A stretch of DNA of 11,545 nucleotides from Burkholderiales bacterium (GTDB lineage: Bacteria > Pseudomonadota > Gammaproteobacteria > Burkholderiales > Burkholderiaceae_F), in contig JAHEDN010000041.1 of NCBI GenBank assembly GCA_024641225.1, forward strand, positions 1 to 11,545. Reading direction: 5' to 3'. This document shows positions 1 to 8,499 of this stretch, in pieces (position 1 is the stretch's first letter; every line of letters starts with the position of its first letter). The notes under the pieces are model-generated. The model saw only the letters and a list, made by a program, of their open reading frames with translations, did not search any database and was not told where the DNA came from. The translations under genes and the position numbers were made by a program.

Positions 1-1
1 G

Positions 2-211
2 CAGGAAGAGCTCGGGCGGCTCGGCTGCGCCAGCCTGCATGCCGATCACGAACTGCTGACTCCGGCGCTGGCCCGCGCCGTCAAGGACGCCGGCTACTGG
101 CTGTTCTGCTACACGGTCAACGAGCCCGAGCGCGCACGACAGATCTTCGGCTGGGGCGTGGACGCGCTGTGCACGGACAGGATCGACCTGATCGGTGCCG
201 GCTTCGCCTGA
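2..211 (+). CDS. ugpQ: Glycerophosphodiester phosphodiesterase, C-terminal 69 residues (partial)
   Basis: This is the 3' end of a gene that begins before the window; the frame opens at base 2 and ends at TGA 209-211. The fragment carries the C-terminal hallmarks of the GDPD family: a segment ending in LTPALARAVKDAG, the beta strand YWLFCYTVNEPE (the 'V-x-x-W/C-T-V-N' strand of the TIM barrel) and the closing WGVDALCTDRIDLI, where the family usually has 'G-V-D-G-I-x-T-D-x-P'. The enzyme hydrolyses deacylated phospholipid glycerophosphodiesters to glycerol-3-phosphate and an alcohol, and UgpQ-type members are cytosolic. The catalytic N-terminal His/Glu residues lie outside the window, so activity cannot be judged. 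It is separated from ccoI by 126 bases and probably belongs to a different transcript. The symbol is the usual one for short cytosolic members and is tentative. Confidence 0.8.
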   Translation, partial: QEELGRLGCASLHADHELLTPALARAVKDAGYWLFCYTVNEPERARQIFGWGVDALCTDRIDLIGAGFA

Positions 212-295
212 GGCCGGAGTGCGGCAGTCGCGCCCGCAGGGGCGGCAGGGGACCGACGCTCACCAGTCGCCCGGTGGTGCGCCTGTGCCGCTGCG

Positions 296-314
296 CTTGT
301 GTACGCTAGACAAG
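296..314. repeat. Small inverted repeat CTTGT-N9-ACAAG before ccoI
   Basis: CTTGT (296-300) and ACAAG (310-314) form a perfect 5-base inverted repeat with a 9-base spacer, 24 bases before the ccoI ATG. The spacing does not match an FNR box (TTGAT-N4-ATCAA). It could be an operator or lie next to the ccoI promoter, but arms this short arise easily by chance. The rest of 212-337 shows no convincing promoter or terminator; a 5-bp GC hairpin at 231-244 lacks a T-run. Confidence 0.2.
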
Positions 315-337
315 GTTCACCGAAACTTCTTCTTCTG

Positions 338-2770
338 ATGTCCGCCGCTCCCGTCATCCGCAAGGCCAAGCAGCCCGGTGCCGCTGCCGAGGGTGCCGGT
401 GCAGCGGCCTGCGCGCACTGCGGCGACGGGCTGGCCGGGCTGAAGATCGTCAGCCGCACGATCGGCGGGCAGCGGCGGGACTACTGCTGTCTCGGCTGCG
501 CGTTCATCGCCGAGCAGCTTCACCTGGCGCGCGCCAGCGATGCCGATCGCGTCGCGCTGGAGGCGTCGCTGGCGCAGGGCCCGGCGCGACGCGAGGTGCC
601 GGCTGGCGCGCGAGCGCAGGTCGAGATCCGCGGCATGGTCTGTGCCGCCTGTGCGCTTTTGATCGAACATCGCCTGCGCCGCACCGATGGCGTGGCCAGC
701 GCGCACGTCGACTTCACTGCACAGCGCGCCTACGTGGGCTTCGATCCGCAGCGTGTCGACGCGGCGCTTCTGAAACGGGTGATAGAGCGGGCCGGCTACC
801 GAACCGACGTCGGCGCGCCGAGCGAGGCGCGCCGGCGGCGGATCGAACTGCTGCGCGTGCTGCTCGCCTGGCTGATGATGATGCAGGTGATGATGCTGGC
901 GGTGCCCGCTTACGTGGCGAAACCGGGCGACATCCCGGCCGACATCGAGCAGCTGCTTCGTCTGGCGCAGCTCGTGCTGACCGTCCCGGTCATACTTTTT
1001 TCCGCGGTGCCGATCCTGCGCGGCGCATGGAGCCAGCTGCGCGCAGGACCGGTCGGCATGGACCTGCCGATCGTGCTCGGCCTGTCGGCAGCGTTCGCGG
1101 CCAGCGCGTGGGCGACGATCACGGCGCACGGGGTCGTGTACTTCGATTCGATCACCATGTTCGTCGCGCTCGTTCTCGGCGTGCGCTGGCTGCAGGCGCG
1201 CGCCTTGCGCATGGCGCGCGGCCATCTCGACGACGCCCAGCGGCGCGCGCGGCTCTTCGCGCGCCGCTTGCGTAGCTTTCCGGCATCGCTGGCCACCGAG
1301 TCCGTTTCCGCCGACCAGCTGGTGGTCGATGACCATGTGCTGGTGCCGGTCGGCGAGACCGTGCCGGCCGACGGCGTCATCGTGCAGGGCGTCTCGTCGA
1401 TTTCGCAGGCGTGGCTGACCGGCGAGGCCGCGCCGATAGAGAAGCAGGACGGCGCGCCGGTGCTCGCCGGCAGCGTCAACCTGGAACAGCCGCTGGTGGT
1501 GCGCGTCACCCGCGCCGGCGAGGCGACGTCGCTGGCCGCTTTGCGCCGCCTCGTCGACGATGCCGGGCGCGAGCGGCCGCGCATCGTCGAACTGGCCAAT
1601 AGGATCGCGGTCGTCTTCCTGTGGGCGGTGCTCGCCGTCACCGCGGCGACTGTCATCGGCTGGTCACTGGTCGATCCATCGCAGGCCCTGCCGGCGGCCA
1701 TCGCGGTGCTCGTGGCGACTTGCCCGTGTGCGCTGTCGCTGGCTGCGCCGGCGGCGCTGGCCGCCACCCAGTCGCGCCTCGCCGAGCGTGGCGTGCTCAC
1801 GGCGCGCAGTGCCGCCCTGGAGGCGCTCGCCCGCGTCGACGTGCTGGCCTGCGACAAGACCGGCACGCTGACGACCGCCGAGCCCGCGCTCACGCGTGTC
1901 ATCCCGTTGCGGGGTCTGCGGAGCGCGGACGTGCTGGCGCAGGCGGCCGCCCTCGAAGCCGTGGCGGCGCACCCGTTTGCCCGCGCACTGGCGCAGGCGG
2001 CGGCACAGGTACCGGTGCCGATGGCCCACGACGTGGTGATCACGCCTTCGGCGGGCATCGAGGGCACGGTCGGCGGCCGGCGAATGCGCATCGGCAAGAT
2101 CGAGTACGCGCTGGAGCTGTCCGGCGGCACCGGGCAGAGCGGCTGGACCCGGCGCTGGCCGGCGCTGGCGGCCCAGCTGCCGGCTGACGGCAGCGTGATC
2201 GCGCTCGCCGACGGTCAGGGCGCGCTGGCAGTGTTTGCCTTCGGCGAGATGCTGCGACCCGATGCAGCGGCGCTGGTCGATGCGGCGCGCGCATTGGGGG
2301 CAGAGGTGGTGCTGGTCTCGGGCGACCGCGCCGGCAGTGTCGAGCGGGTCGCGCGTGCACTCGGCATCGAGCGCGCGTACGCGAAGCAGACACCTGCCAG
2401 CAAACGCGAGCTGGTCGCGCAGCTGCAGGGCACGGGACGACGCGTGGCGATGCTCGGCGACGGCTTCAACGATGCGCCGGTCCTGGCGCAGGCGGACGTC
2501 TCGATCGCACTCGCCGAAGGTGCCGCCTTGGCACAGGCCCGCGCCGACTTCATCGTGCTGGGCTCGCGCGCTGCGGACGTCGCCGTTCTGTTGCGCAGCG
2601 CCCGGCGCGGCATGGGCATCGTGCGGGAGAACCTCGCCTGGGCGTTGCTCTACAACCTCGCCGCCATTCCGCTCGCGGCTTTTGGGTATCTGTCGCCGGC
2701 GCTTGCGGCGGTCGGCATGGCGGCGAGCTCGGCACTGGTGGTCGCCAACGCGCTCCGAGCCCGACGCTGA
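338..2770 (+). CDS. ccoI: Cu+-exporting P1B-type ATPase of cbb3 oxidase assembly (CcoI/FixI)
   Basis: This inner-membrane ATPase moves copper for the CuB site of the cbb3 oxidase. Numbered from the ATG at 338 (810 residues), it has an N-terminal Cys cluster (CAHC 25-28 and YCCLGC 49-54) as in FixI/CcoI, a heavy-metal-associated domain with GMVCAAC (99-105), and membrane segments near 172-193, 210-228, 240-262 and 268-284. It then has the actuator TGEA (361-364), the transport site CPC (462-464) in TM6, DKTGT (506-510, phosphorylated Asp506), the HP dipeptide (545-546) of heavy-metal pumps, GDGFND (707-712) and a C-terminal TM pair ending in MAASSALVVANALR. Length and order are complete for the family. 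A GTG at 299 would add 13 residues (ending LLLL), but neither start has a clear Shine-Dalgarno; ATG 338 is preferred because the extension is atypical. The stop overlaps the ccoS start (TGATG). Being next to ccoS and ccoN separates it from generic CopA. Confidence 0.95.
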   Translation: MSAAPVIRKAKQPGAAAEGAGAAACAHCGDGLAGLKIVSRTIGGQRRDYCCLGCAFIAEQLHLARASDADRVALEASLAQGPARREVPAGARAQVEIRGMVCAACALLIEHRLRRTDGVASAHVDFTAQRAYVGFDPQRVDAALLKRVIERAGYRTDVGAPSEARRRRIELLRVLLAWLMMMQVMMLAVPAYVAKPGDIPADIEQLLRLAQLVLTVPVILFSAVPILRGAWSQLRAGPVGMDLPIVLGLSAAFAASAWATITAHGVVYFDSITMFVALVLGVRWLQARALRMARGHLDDAQRRARLFARRLRSFPASLATESVSADQLVVDDHVLVPVGETVPADGVIVQGVSSISQAWLTGEAAPIEKQDGAPVLAGSVNLEQPLVVRVTRAGEATSLAALRRLVDDAGRERPRIVELANRIAVVFLWAVLAVTAATVIGWSLVDPSQALPAAIAVLVATCPCALSLAAPAALAATQSRLAERGVLTARSAALEALARVDVLACDKTGTLTTAEPALTRVIPLRGLRSADVLAQAAALEAVAAHPFARALAQAAAQVPVPMAHDVVITPSAGIEGTVGGRRMRIGKIEYALELSGGTGQSGWTRRWPALAAQLPADGSVIALADGQGALAVFAFGEMLRPDAAALVDAARALGAEVVLVSGDRAGSVERVARALGIERAYAKQTPASKRELVAQLQGTGRRVAMLGDGFNDAPVLAQADVSIALAEGAALAQARADFIVLGSRAADVAVLLRSARRGMGIVRENLAWALLYNLAAIPLAAFGYLSPALAAVGMAASSALVVANALRARR

Positions 2771-2964
2771 TGGAGTCGCTGTACGTTCTGATCCCGCTTT
2801 CGGTGGTGCTGATACTGGCCATCGGCGGCCTGCTCGTGTGGGCAGCGATGAGCGGGCAGTTCGAAGGCCTCGAGGACGAGGGTCGCCGCATCCTCGACGA
2901 TGACGAGACCGCGCCACCGTCGGATGCCGGCGAAGCGGGCGGGTCGAAGCCTCGGGCGCGGTGA
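2770..2964 (+). CDS. ccoS: cbb3 oxidase maturation protein CcoS
   Basis: A 64-residue single-span membrane protein. MESLYVLIPLSVVLILAI begins a transmembrane helix (about 4-26) followed by the CcoS signature GQFEGLEDEGRRILDDD (about 29-45) and a polar, disordered tail. CcoS is needed for the oxidase to gain its haem b and copper cofactors; its exact biochemical role is not settled. The ATG overlaps the ccoI stop by one base (TGATG), so the two are almost certainly translationally coupled. The usual family length is about 45-75 residues, so it looks complete. The 234 bases after it hold a separate promoter for ccoN. Confidence 0.93.
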   Translation: MESLYVLIPLSVVLILAIGGLLVWAAMSGQFEGLEDEGRRILDDDETAPPSDAGEAGGSKPRAR

Positions 2965-3009
2965 AGCGCACCCGGCGCCGCCCCGTACGCAGTAATGGCA
3001 GGCGGCCGC

Positions 3010-3023
3010 TTGACATGGGTCAA
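3010..3023 (+). promoter_or_regulatory. FNR/ANR-type operator of the ccoNOQP operon
   Basis: TTGACATGGGTCAA is a perfectly symmetric TTGAC-N4-GTCAA, one base per half-site from the FNR consensus TTGAT-N4-ATCAA. Its centre (3016.5) is 31 bases upstream of the centre of a -10-like TACGAT, which puts it near -41.5 relative to a start around 3057-3058, the class II activator position. The Fnr encoded in this window has the matching E-x-x-S-R recognition helix. It predicts induction of ccoNOQP under oxygen limitation. Confidence 0.9.
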
Positions 3024-3044
3024 GGGCGGCGCGGTGCCCCTGCG

Positions 3045-3050
3045 TACGAT
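3045..3050 (+). promoter_or_regulatory. Predicted -10 element of the ccoN promoter
   Basis: TACGAT matches TATAAT at 4 of 6 positions including the key first, second and last bases. It lies 21 bases after the end of the FNR box, as expected for a class II FNR-dependent promoter that lacks a good -35. Transcription would start near 3057, giving a leader of about 140 nucleotides before ccoN. Confidence 0.65.
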
Positions 3051-3092
3051 CCGCGGCGACAGAGTCTCCTGACCGAATGCCACCTTTGTGAT

Positions 3093-3125
3093 CCGTACCG
3101 CTGCCCGCGAGGGCACAGCGGACGG
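3093..3125 (+). other. Stem-loop in the ccoN 5' leader, GCGA tetraloop
   Basis: CCGT/ACGG (3093-3096 with 3122-3125), CCGCT/AGCGG (3098-3102 with 3117-3121) and GCCC/GGGC (3103-3106 with 3111-3114) stack into 13 base pairs. There is a one-base bulge (A3097) and a two-base bulge (AC 3115-3116), closed by GCGA, a GNRA-class loop. G-U and A-U pairs could extend it downward a little. It lies between the predicted transcription start and the ccoN ribosome site. It has no T-run, so it is not a standard terminator. Its role is unknown; it may affect mRNA stability. Confidence 0.45.
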
Positions 3126-3181
3126 GTTGTTGTAGTCTTTACCGGTGGGGGTATCAGGCCGATTCACGCCGACTGAGGAGC

Positions 3182-3190
3182 GGGGAGGAA
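3182..3190 (+). promoter_or_regulatory. Ribosome binding site that fixes the ccoN start
   Basis: GGGGAGGAA ends 8 bases before ATG 3199 and is the strongest Shine-Dalgarno seen in the window. It shows that the upstream in-frame GTG at 3145 is not the start; the 18 residues it would add are unlike CcoN. Confidence 0.85.
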
Positions 3191-3198
3191 GACCAAAC

Positions 3199-4629
3199 AT
3201 GAGCAAGTCCACAGCAGTGACCTACGACTACGGCGTGGTGCGCGCCTTCTCGATCATGACCGTCGTCTGGGGCATCGTCGGCATGCTGGTCGGCGTGATC
3301 ATCGCCGCCCAGATGGCCTGGCCCGAACTGAACATGGGCATCCCCTGGCTGAGCTTCGGCCGGCTGCGGCCGCTGCACACCAACGCGGTGATCTTCGCCT
3401 TCGGCGGCTGCGCGCTGTTCGCGACCAGCTATTTCGTCGTGCAGCGGACGTCGCAGGTGCCGCTGTTCCTCAACGGGCTGGCCTGGTTCACCTTCTGGGG
3501 CTGGCAGCTGATCATCGTGCTGGCGGCAGTCACGCTGCCGCTCGGGATGACCAGTGGCAAGGAATATGCCGAGCTCGAGTGGCCGATCGACATCCTGATC
3601 GCCGTCGTCTGGGTCGCCTACGCGGTGGTGTTCTTCGGCACCATCGCCAAGCGCAAGGTTTCGCACATCTACGTCGCCAACTGGTTCTTCGGCGCCTACA
3701 TCCTCACCGTCGCCCTGCTGCATATCATCAACAGCGCGGCGATGCCGGTTTCGCTGACCAAGTCGTATTCGGCTTACCCGGGCGCGATCGATGCGATGGT
3801 GCAGTGGTGGTACGGGCACAACGCGGTCGGTTTCTTCCTGACGGCCGGCTTCCTCGGAATCATGTACTACTTCATTCCCAAAGCGGCCGGGCGCCCCGTC
3901 TATTCGTACCGGCTCAGCGTGGTGCACTTCTGGGCGCTGATCTTCACCTACATGTGGGCCGGCCCGCACCACCTGCACTACACCGCGCTGCCCGACTGGG
4001 CGCAGTCGCTCGGCATGATCTTCTCGCTGATCCTGCTGGCGCCGAGCTGGGGCGGCATGATCAACGGCATCATGACCCTGTCGGGTGCGTGGCACAAACT
4101 GCGCGACGACCCGATCCTGAAGTTCCTGATCGTCTCGCTGTCGTTCTACGGCATGTCGACCTTCGAGGGACCGATGATGTCGATCAAGACGGTCAACGCC
4201 CTGTCGCACTACACGGACTGGACCATCGGCCACGTGCACTCCGGCGCGCTCGGCTGGGTCGGTTTCATCTCGATGGGCGCCATCTACTACCTGCTGCCGC
4301 GCCTGTACGGCCGCACCGAGATGTACAGCATGCGGCTGGTGACGACGCACTTCTGGGTCGGCACCATCGGCATCGTGCTGTACATCGCCGCGATGTGGAT
4401 TGCCGGCGTGATGCAGGGCCTGATGTGGCGCGCGGTGAACGAGGACGGCACGCTGACCTATACCTTCATCGAGAGCATCAAGGCGACCTATCCCTTCTAC
4501 ACGATCCGCCTGCTCGGCGGCCTGTTGTACCTCGGTGGTATGTGCCTGATGGGCTTCAACGTCTACAAGACGGTGCGGGCCGGCAAGCCGGTCGACGACC
4601 CGGTGCCGGCGGCGCTGGCGCACGCCTGA
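3199..4629 (+). CDS. ccoN: cbb3-type cytochrome c oxidase subunit I (CcoN)
   Basis: This is the catalytic subunit of the high-affinity terminal oxidase, which reduces O2 to water and pumps protons in the inner membrane. The 476-residue protein has about 12 hydrophobic segments. Visible ligands are His60 (LRPLHTN) and His347 for low-spin haem b, His207 (WYGHNAVGFF), His257 and His258 (GPHHLHY) for CuB, and His345 (GHVHSG) for high-spin haem b3. Tyr251 (FTYMWAGPHH) is in the position of the His-Tyr cross-link of C-family oxidases, and Glu323 (STFEGP) is the conserved glutamate near the active site. The numbering matches, from memory, the structurally known Pseudomonas stutzeri subunit, so the start is well supported. 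It is the first gene of the ccoNOQP operon, behind an FNR-type promoter and a strong ribosome site, with ccoO 26 bases downstream. No residue looks missing. Confidence 0.98.
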   Translation: MSKSTAVTYDYGVVRAFSIMTVVWGIVGMLVGVIIAAQMAWPELNMGIPWLSFGRLRPLHTNAVIFAFGGCALFATSYFVVQRTSQVPLFLNGLAWFTFWGWQLIIVLAAVTLPLGMTSGKEYAELEWPIDILIAVVWVAYAVVFFGTIAKRKVSHIYVANWFFGAYILTVALLHIINSAAMPVSLTKSYSAYPGAIDAMVQWWYGHNAVGFFLTAGFLGIMYYFIPKAAGRPVYSYRLSVVHFWALIFTYMWAGPHHLHYTALPDWAQSLGMIFSLILLAPSWGGMINGIMTLSGAWHKLRDDPILKFLIVSLSFYGMSTFEGPMMSIKTVNALSHYTDWTIGHVHSGALGWVGFISMGAIYYLLPRLYGRTEMYSMRLVTTHFWVGTIGIVLYIAAMWIAGVMQGLMWRAVNEDGTLTYTFIESIKATYPFYTIRLLGGLLYLGGMCLMGFNVYKTVRAGKPVDDPVPAALAHA

Positions 4630-4655
4630 TCACGGAACGCGAGGAGTCAAACAAC

Positions 4656-5282
4656 ATGAAACTCACTCACGACTTCATCGAGCGCAATTCGTGGCTGATG
4701 ATCATCCTGATCGTGCTGGTCGTCGCCGTCGGCGGGCTGGTCGAAATCGTCCCGCTGTACTTCCAGCGCCAGACGACGCAGCCGGTGGCGGGCATCAAAC
4801 CGTACGAGCCGCTGCGCCTGGTCGGGCGCGACATCTACCTCCGCGAGGGCTGCTACAACTGCCATTCGCAGATGGTCCGGCCGTTCCGCGCCGAAACGCT
4901 GCGCTACCAGGGCCATTATTCGGTGGCCGGCGAGTTCGTCTACGACCACCCGTTCCAGTGGGGCAGCAAGCGTACCGGGCCCGATCTGGCGCGCGTCGGT
5001 GGACGCTATTCGGACGAATGGCACCGCGTGCACCTGAACAACCCGCGCGACGTCGTGCCGGAATCGAACATGCCGGCCTATTCGTGGCTCGCGGCCAGCA
5101 GCGTGGAAGACGCCGACGTGCAGGCGCGCATGCGCGCGCTGCGTCGGCTCGGCGTGCCGTACACGGACGAGCAGGTTGCGAAAGCACCTGAAGAACTGAA
5201 GGGCAAGACCGAACTCGACGCACTGATCGCCTACCTGCAGGGACTGGGCGTGCAGATGCGCGGCGTGCGCACCGGAGGCTGA
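4656..5282 (+). CDS. ccoO: cbb3-type cytochrome c oxidase subunit II, monohaem (CcoO)
   Basis: A 208-residue membrane-anchored c-type cytochrome that passes electrons from CcoP to CcoN. After a short cytoplasmic start, a single N-terminal helix (about 13-35) holds it in the membrane with the haem domain in the periplasm. The haem site is GCYNCHSQ (Cys66, Cys69, His70), and the sixth ligand is probably Met139 in ESNMPAY. The segments VGRDIYLREGC, RTGPDLARVGGRYSDEWH and HLNNPRDVVPESNMPAY are highly typical of the family. The ATG follows GAGGAG (4641-4646) at a 9-base gap. A long frame reads into this gene from inside ccoN, but only the part from 4656 is the protein. ccoQ starts 3 bases after the stop. 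Confidence 0.97.
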   Translation: MKLTHDFIERNSWLMIILIVLVVAVGGLVEIVPLYFQRQTTQPVAGIKPYEPLRLVGRDIYLREGCYNCHSQMVRPFRAETLRYQGHYSVAGEFVYDHPFQWGSKRTGPDLARVGGRYSDEWHRVHLNNPRDVVPESNMPAYSWLAASSVEDADVQARMRALRRLGVPYTDEQVAKAPEELKGKTELDALIAYLQGLGVQMRGVRTGG

Positions 5283-5285
5283 GCC

Positions 5286-5453
5286 ATGGACGTGAACGAT
5301 CTGCGCGCTTTGAGCACTGTGCTCGCCTTTCTCGCGTTCATCGGCATCGTCTGGTGGGCCTGGCACCGCAAGAGCCAGAAGGGCTTCGAGGAAGCGGCGC
5401 GCCTGCCCTTCGCCGACGACGAGCAACATGACCGCACCCTGGGGAGGCGCTAG
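5286..5453 (+). CDS. ccoQ: cbb3 oxidase small subunit (CcoQ/FixQ)
   Basis: A 55-residue gene with one transmembrane helix (LSTVLAFLAFIGIVWWAW, about 9-26) followed by the charged motif HRKSQKGFEEAARLPFADDE, characteristic of CcoQ/FixQ. The protein stabilises the CcoP-CcoNO interaction and protects the assembled oxidase. The start ATG 5286 follows GGAGG (5274-5278) by 7 bases, and the TAG stop directly abuts the ccoP ATG. Position between ccoO and ccoP is diagnostic. Confidence 0.95.
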   Translation: MDVNDLRALSTVLAFLAFIGIVWWAWHRKSQKGFEEAARLPFADDEQHDRTLGRR

Positions 5454-6398
5454 ATGAGCGACTTTACGAGCGTTTTCTGGGACTTCTTCATCGCCATCAT
5501 CACCGTCGTTTCGGTAATCGGCTGCGGTGTCTTCCTCTGGTCGCAGAGCAAGCGGCGCGTCAAGGTCGGCGCGGGTCCCGATCCGGATACCACCGGGCAC
5601 GTCTGGGACGGCGACCTGCAGGAATTCCACAACCCGCTGCCGCGCTGGTGGATGTGGCTGTTCCACATCACCGTCGTGTTCTCGATCGTGTATCTGATCC
5701 TGTACCCGGGGCTCGGCACCCAGTTCAAGGGCGTGCTCAACTGGACATCGAGTGGCCAGCACGAGACCGAGGTAAAGGCCGCGGAGACGAAGTACGGTCC
5801 TCTTTTCGCCTCGTACCTGAAGATGGACCTGGCGGCGGTCGCTGCCGACGAACGCGGGCGGCAGATGGGCGCGCGCATCTTCCAGAACAATTGTGCGCAG
5901 TGCCACGGTTCGGACGGGCGCGGTTCGCGCGGTTTCCCCAACCTGACCGACAACGAATGGCAGTGGGGCAGCACGCCGGAGGCGCTCGTGACCACGATCA
6001 CCGCCGGGCGCACGGCGGCGATGCCGCCGATGGCCGCGGCGGTCGGCGGCGGCGAGAACGTCACCGACGTCGCGCATTACGTGCTGTCGCTTTCGGACTC
6101 GGCGCACGACTCGGTACGTGCCGCGCGGGGCAAGGAGAAATTCGCCGCCTGCGCGGCCTGCCACGGTCCGGACGCCAAGGGCAATCCCGCCCTCGGTTCG
6201 GTCGACCTGACCAACAAGACCTGGCTGTACGGCGGGACGGTGGCGACGATCAGCGAGACCATCACCAAGGGGCGCGGCGGCGTGATGCCGGCCTGGAAGG
6301 GGCTGCTCAGCGAGGCCGAGATCCATCTCGTTGCCGCTTACGTGCATTCGCTGGCCAACCCCGGCCAGGGCGCCGCAGTGCAGCCGGCGAAGAGGTGA
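5454..6398 (+). CDS. ccoP: cbb3-type cytochrome c oxidase subunit III, dihaem (CcoP)
   Basis: A 314-residue dihaem cytochrome c that accepts electrons from soluble cytochromes and hands them to CcoO. It has two predicted N-terminal helices (about 7-29 and 65-86), separated by the family motif HVWDGDLQEFHNPLPRWW (49-66), so it is the two-helix type found in beta- and gammaproteobacteria. Two periplasmic cytochrome c domains follow, with haem sites CAQCH (147-151) and CAACH (233-237); likely Met ligands are in TAAMPPM (about Met190) and GVMPAWKG (Met278). The ATG begins immediately after the ccoQ stop, behind GGGGAGG (5441-5447). A GC-rich hairpin lies in the 56-base gap to ccoG. All expected motifs are present. 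Confidence 0.97.
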   Translation: MSDFTSVFWDFFIAIITVVSVIGCGVFLWSQSKRRVKVGAGPDPDTTGHVWDGDLQEFHNPLPRWWMWLFHITVVFSIVYLILYPGLGTQFKGVLNWTSSGQHETEVKAAETKYGPLFASYLKMDLAAVAADERGRQMGARIFQNNCAQCHGSDGRGSRGFPNLTDNEWQWGSTPEALVTTITAGRTAAMPPMAAAVGGGENVTDVAHYVLSLSDSAHDSVRAARGKEKFAACAACHGPDAKGNPALGSVDLTNKTWLYGGTVATISETITKGRGGVMPAWKGLLSEAEIHLVAAYVHSLANPGQGAAVQPAKR

Positions 6399-6406
6399 TC
6401 CGGCGC

Positions 6407-6430
6407 GCGCGGCGCAGGAGCGCGCCGCGC
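6407..6430 (+). other. GC-rich stem-loop between ccoP and ccoG
   Basis: GCGCGGCGC (6407-6415) and GCGCCGCGC (6422-6430) form a perfect 9-bp stem around a 6-base loop. No U-run follows, so it is not a standard Rho-independent terminator. It could protect the upstream ccoNOQP message from 3' decay or damp read-through, which would fit the need for more structural subunits than assembly factors. In DNA this GC-rich, chance pairing is a real alternative. Confidence 0.5.
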
Positions 6431-6454
6431 CGCGCTTGAACAGGTGGACCGGGA

Positions 6455-7906
<1,452 letters not shown>

Positions 7907-7943
7907 GCGGCGCAGGCAAACCGTGACCAAGCAGGAGCAGCGG

Positions 7944-8477
7944 ATGCACACGACGACGGCCCCCTGGTACCGGCAGCGCTGGCCATGGCTGCTGATGGTG
8001 CCGCCGCTGGCGGCCGTGATCGGCGGCGTCATCACGCTCGTGCTGGCCGTACGCAGCAACGATGGTGTCGTCGCCGCCGACTACTACAAGCGCGGTCTGG
8101 CGATCAACGCCGAACTGTCACGCAGCCAGCGCGCCGCCGAACTCGGACTGACGGCCGAAGTCAGCGCCGGCGGCGAGGCCGCCGGCGACAGCGTCCATGT
8201 TCGTGTCGAAGCGGAGCGTGGCGTGCCGCCGGAGGCCGCCCTGCGCATCCGCCTGGTGCATCCGGGGCGCAGCGGCGCCGACCGCACCGCCATGCTCAGC
8301 CGCGTGTCGGCCGCCCCCGATAACCGCAGCGCCGAGTATCGCGGGGCCTGGGATGCCGCTGCCGTGCTGCACGTGCCGGTCGCCTGGCGCGTGGTCCTCG
8401 AAGGCCGCGACTGGCGGCTCGATGGCGGCATCGCCGCAGGAGAGGTGCGTGGCTTCAGGCTGGTTGCCGTTCAATGA
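7944..8477 (+). CDS. ccoH: cbb3 oxidase assembly protein CcoH/FixH
   Basis: A 177-residue single-span protein needed to assemble the cbb3 complex, where it associates with early subunits. The N-terminus WYRQRWPWLLMVPPLAAVI starts one transmembrane helix (about 14-36), followed by the signature DYYKRGLAINAEL (46-58) seen in FixH proteins and a periplasmic beta-rich domain. ATG 7944 is chosen because AGGAG (7933-7937) lies 6 bases before it; GTG 7923 would add 7 residues, and the longer frame from 7842 overlaps ccoG. It is 37 bases after ccoG and 22 before the next gene, so it is probably cotranscribed with both. Confidence 0.92.
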   Translation: MHTTTAPWYRQRWPWLLMVPPLAAVIGGVITLVLAVRSNDGVVAADYYKRGLAINAELSRSQRAAELGLTAEVSAGGEAAGDSVHVRVEAERGVPPEAALRIRLVHPGRSGADRTAMLSRVSAAPDNRSAEYRGAWDAAAVLHVPVAWRVVLEGRDWRLDGGIAAGEVRGFRLVAVQ

Positions 8478-8499
8478 GCCGCGCCCCGGGGAGACGACG

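Noticed and set aside
1664..3016. 450-codon minus-strand frame opposite ccoI
   Set aside because: Arg/His/Gln-rich shadow; ccoI on the plus strand carries every P-type ATPase motif.
3127..3157. Possible second ccoN promoter (TTGTAG with TATCAG, 16-base spacer)
   Set aside because: Matches are weak, and the region is better explained as transcribed leader downstream of the FNR-type promoter.
2961..3176. 71-codon plus-strand frame after ccoS
   Set aside because: It spans the FNR box, the -10 and the leader hairpin, has no family resemblance, and its residues are the Arg/Gly/Pro mix typical of chance GC-rich frames.
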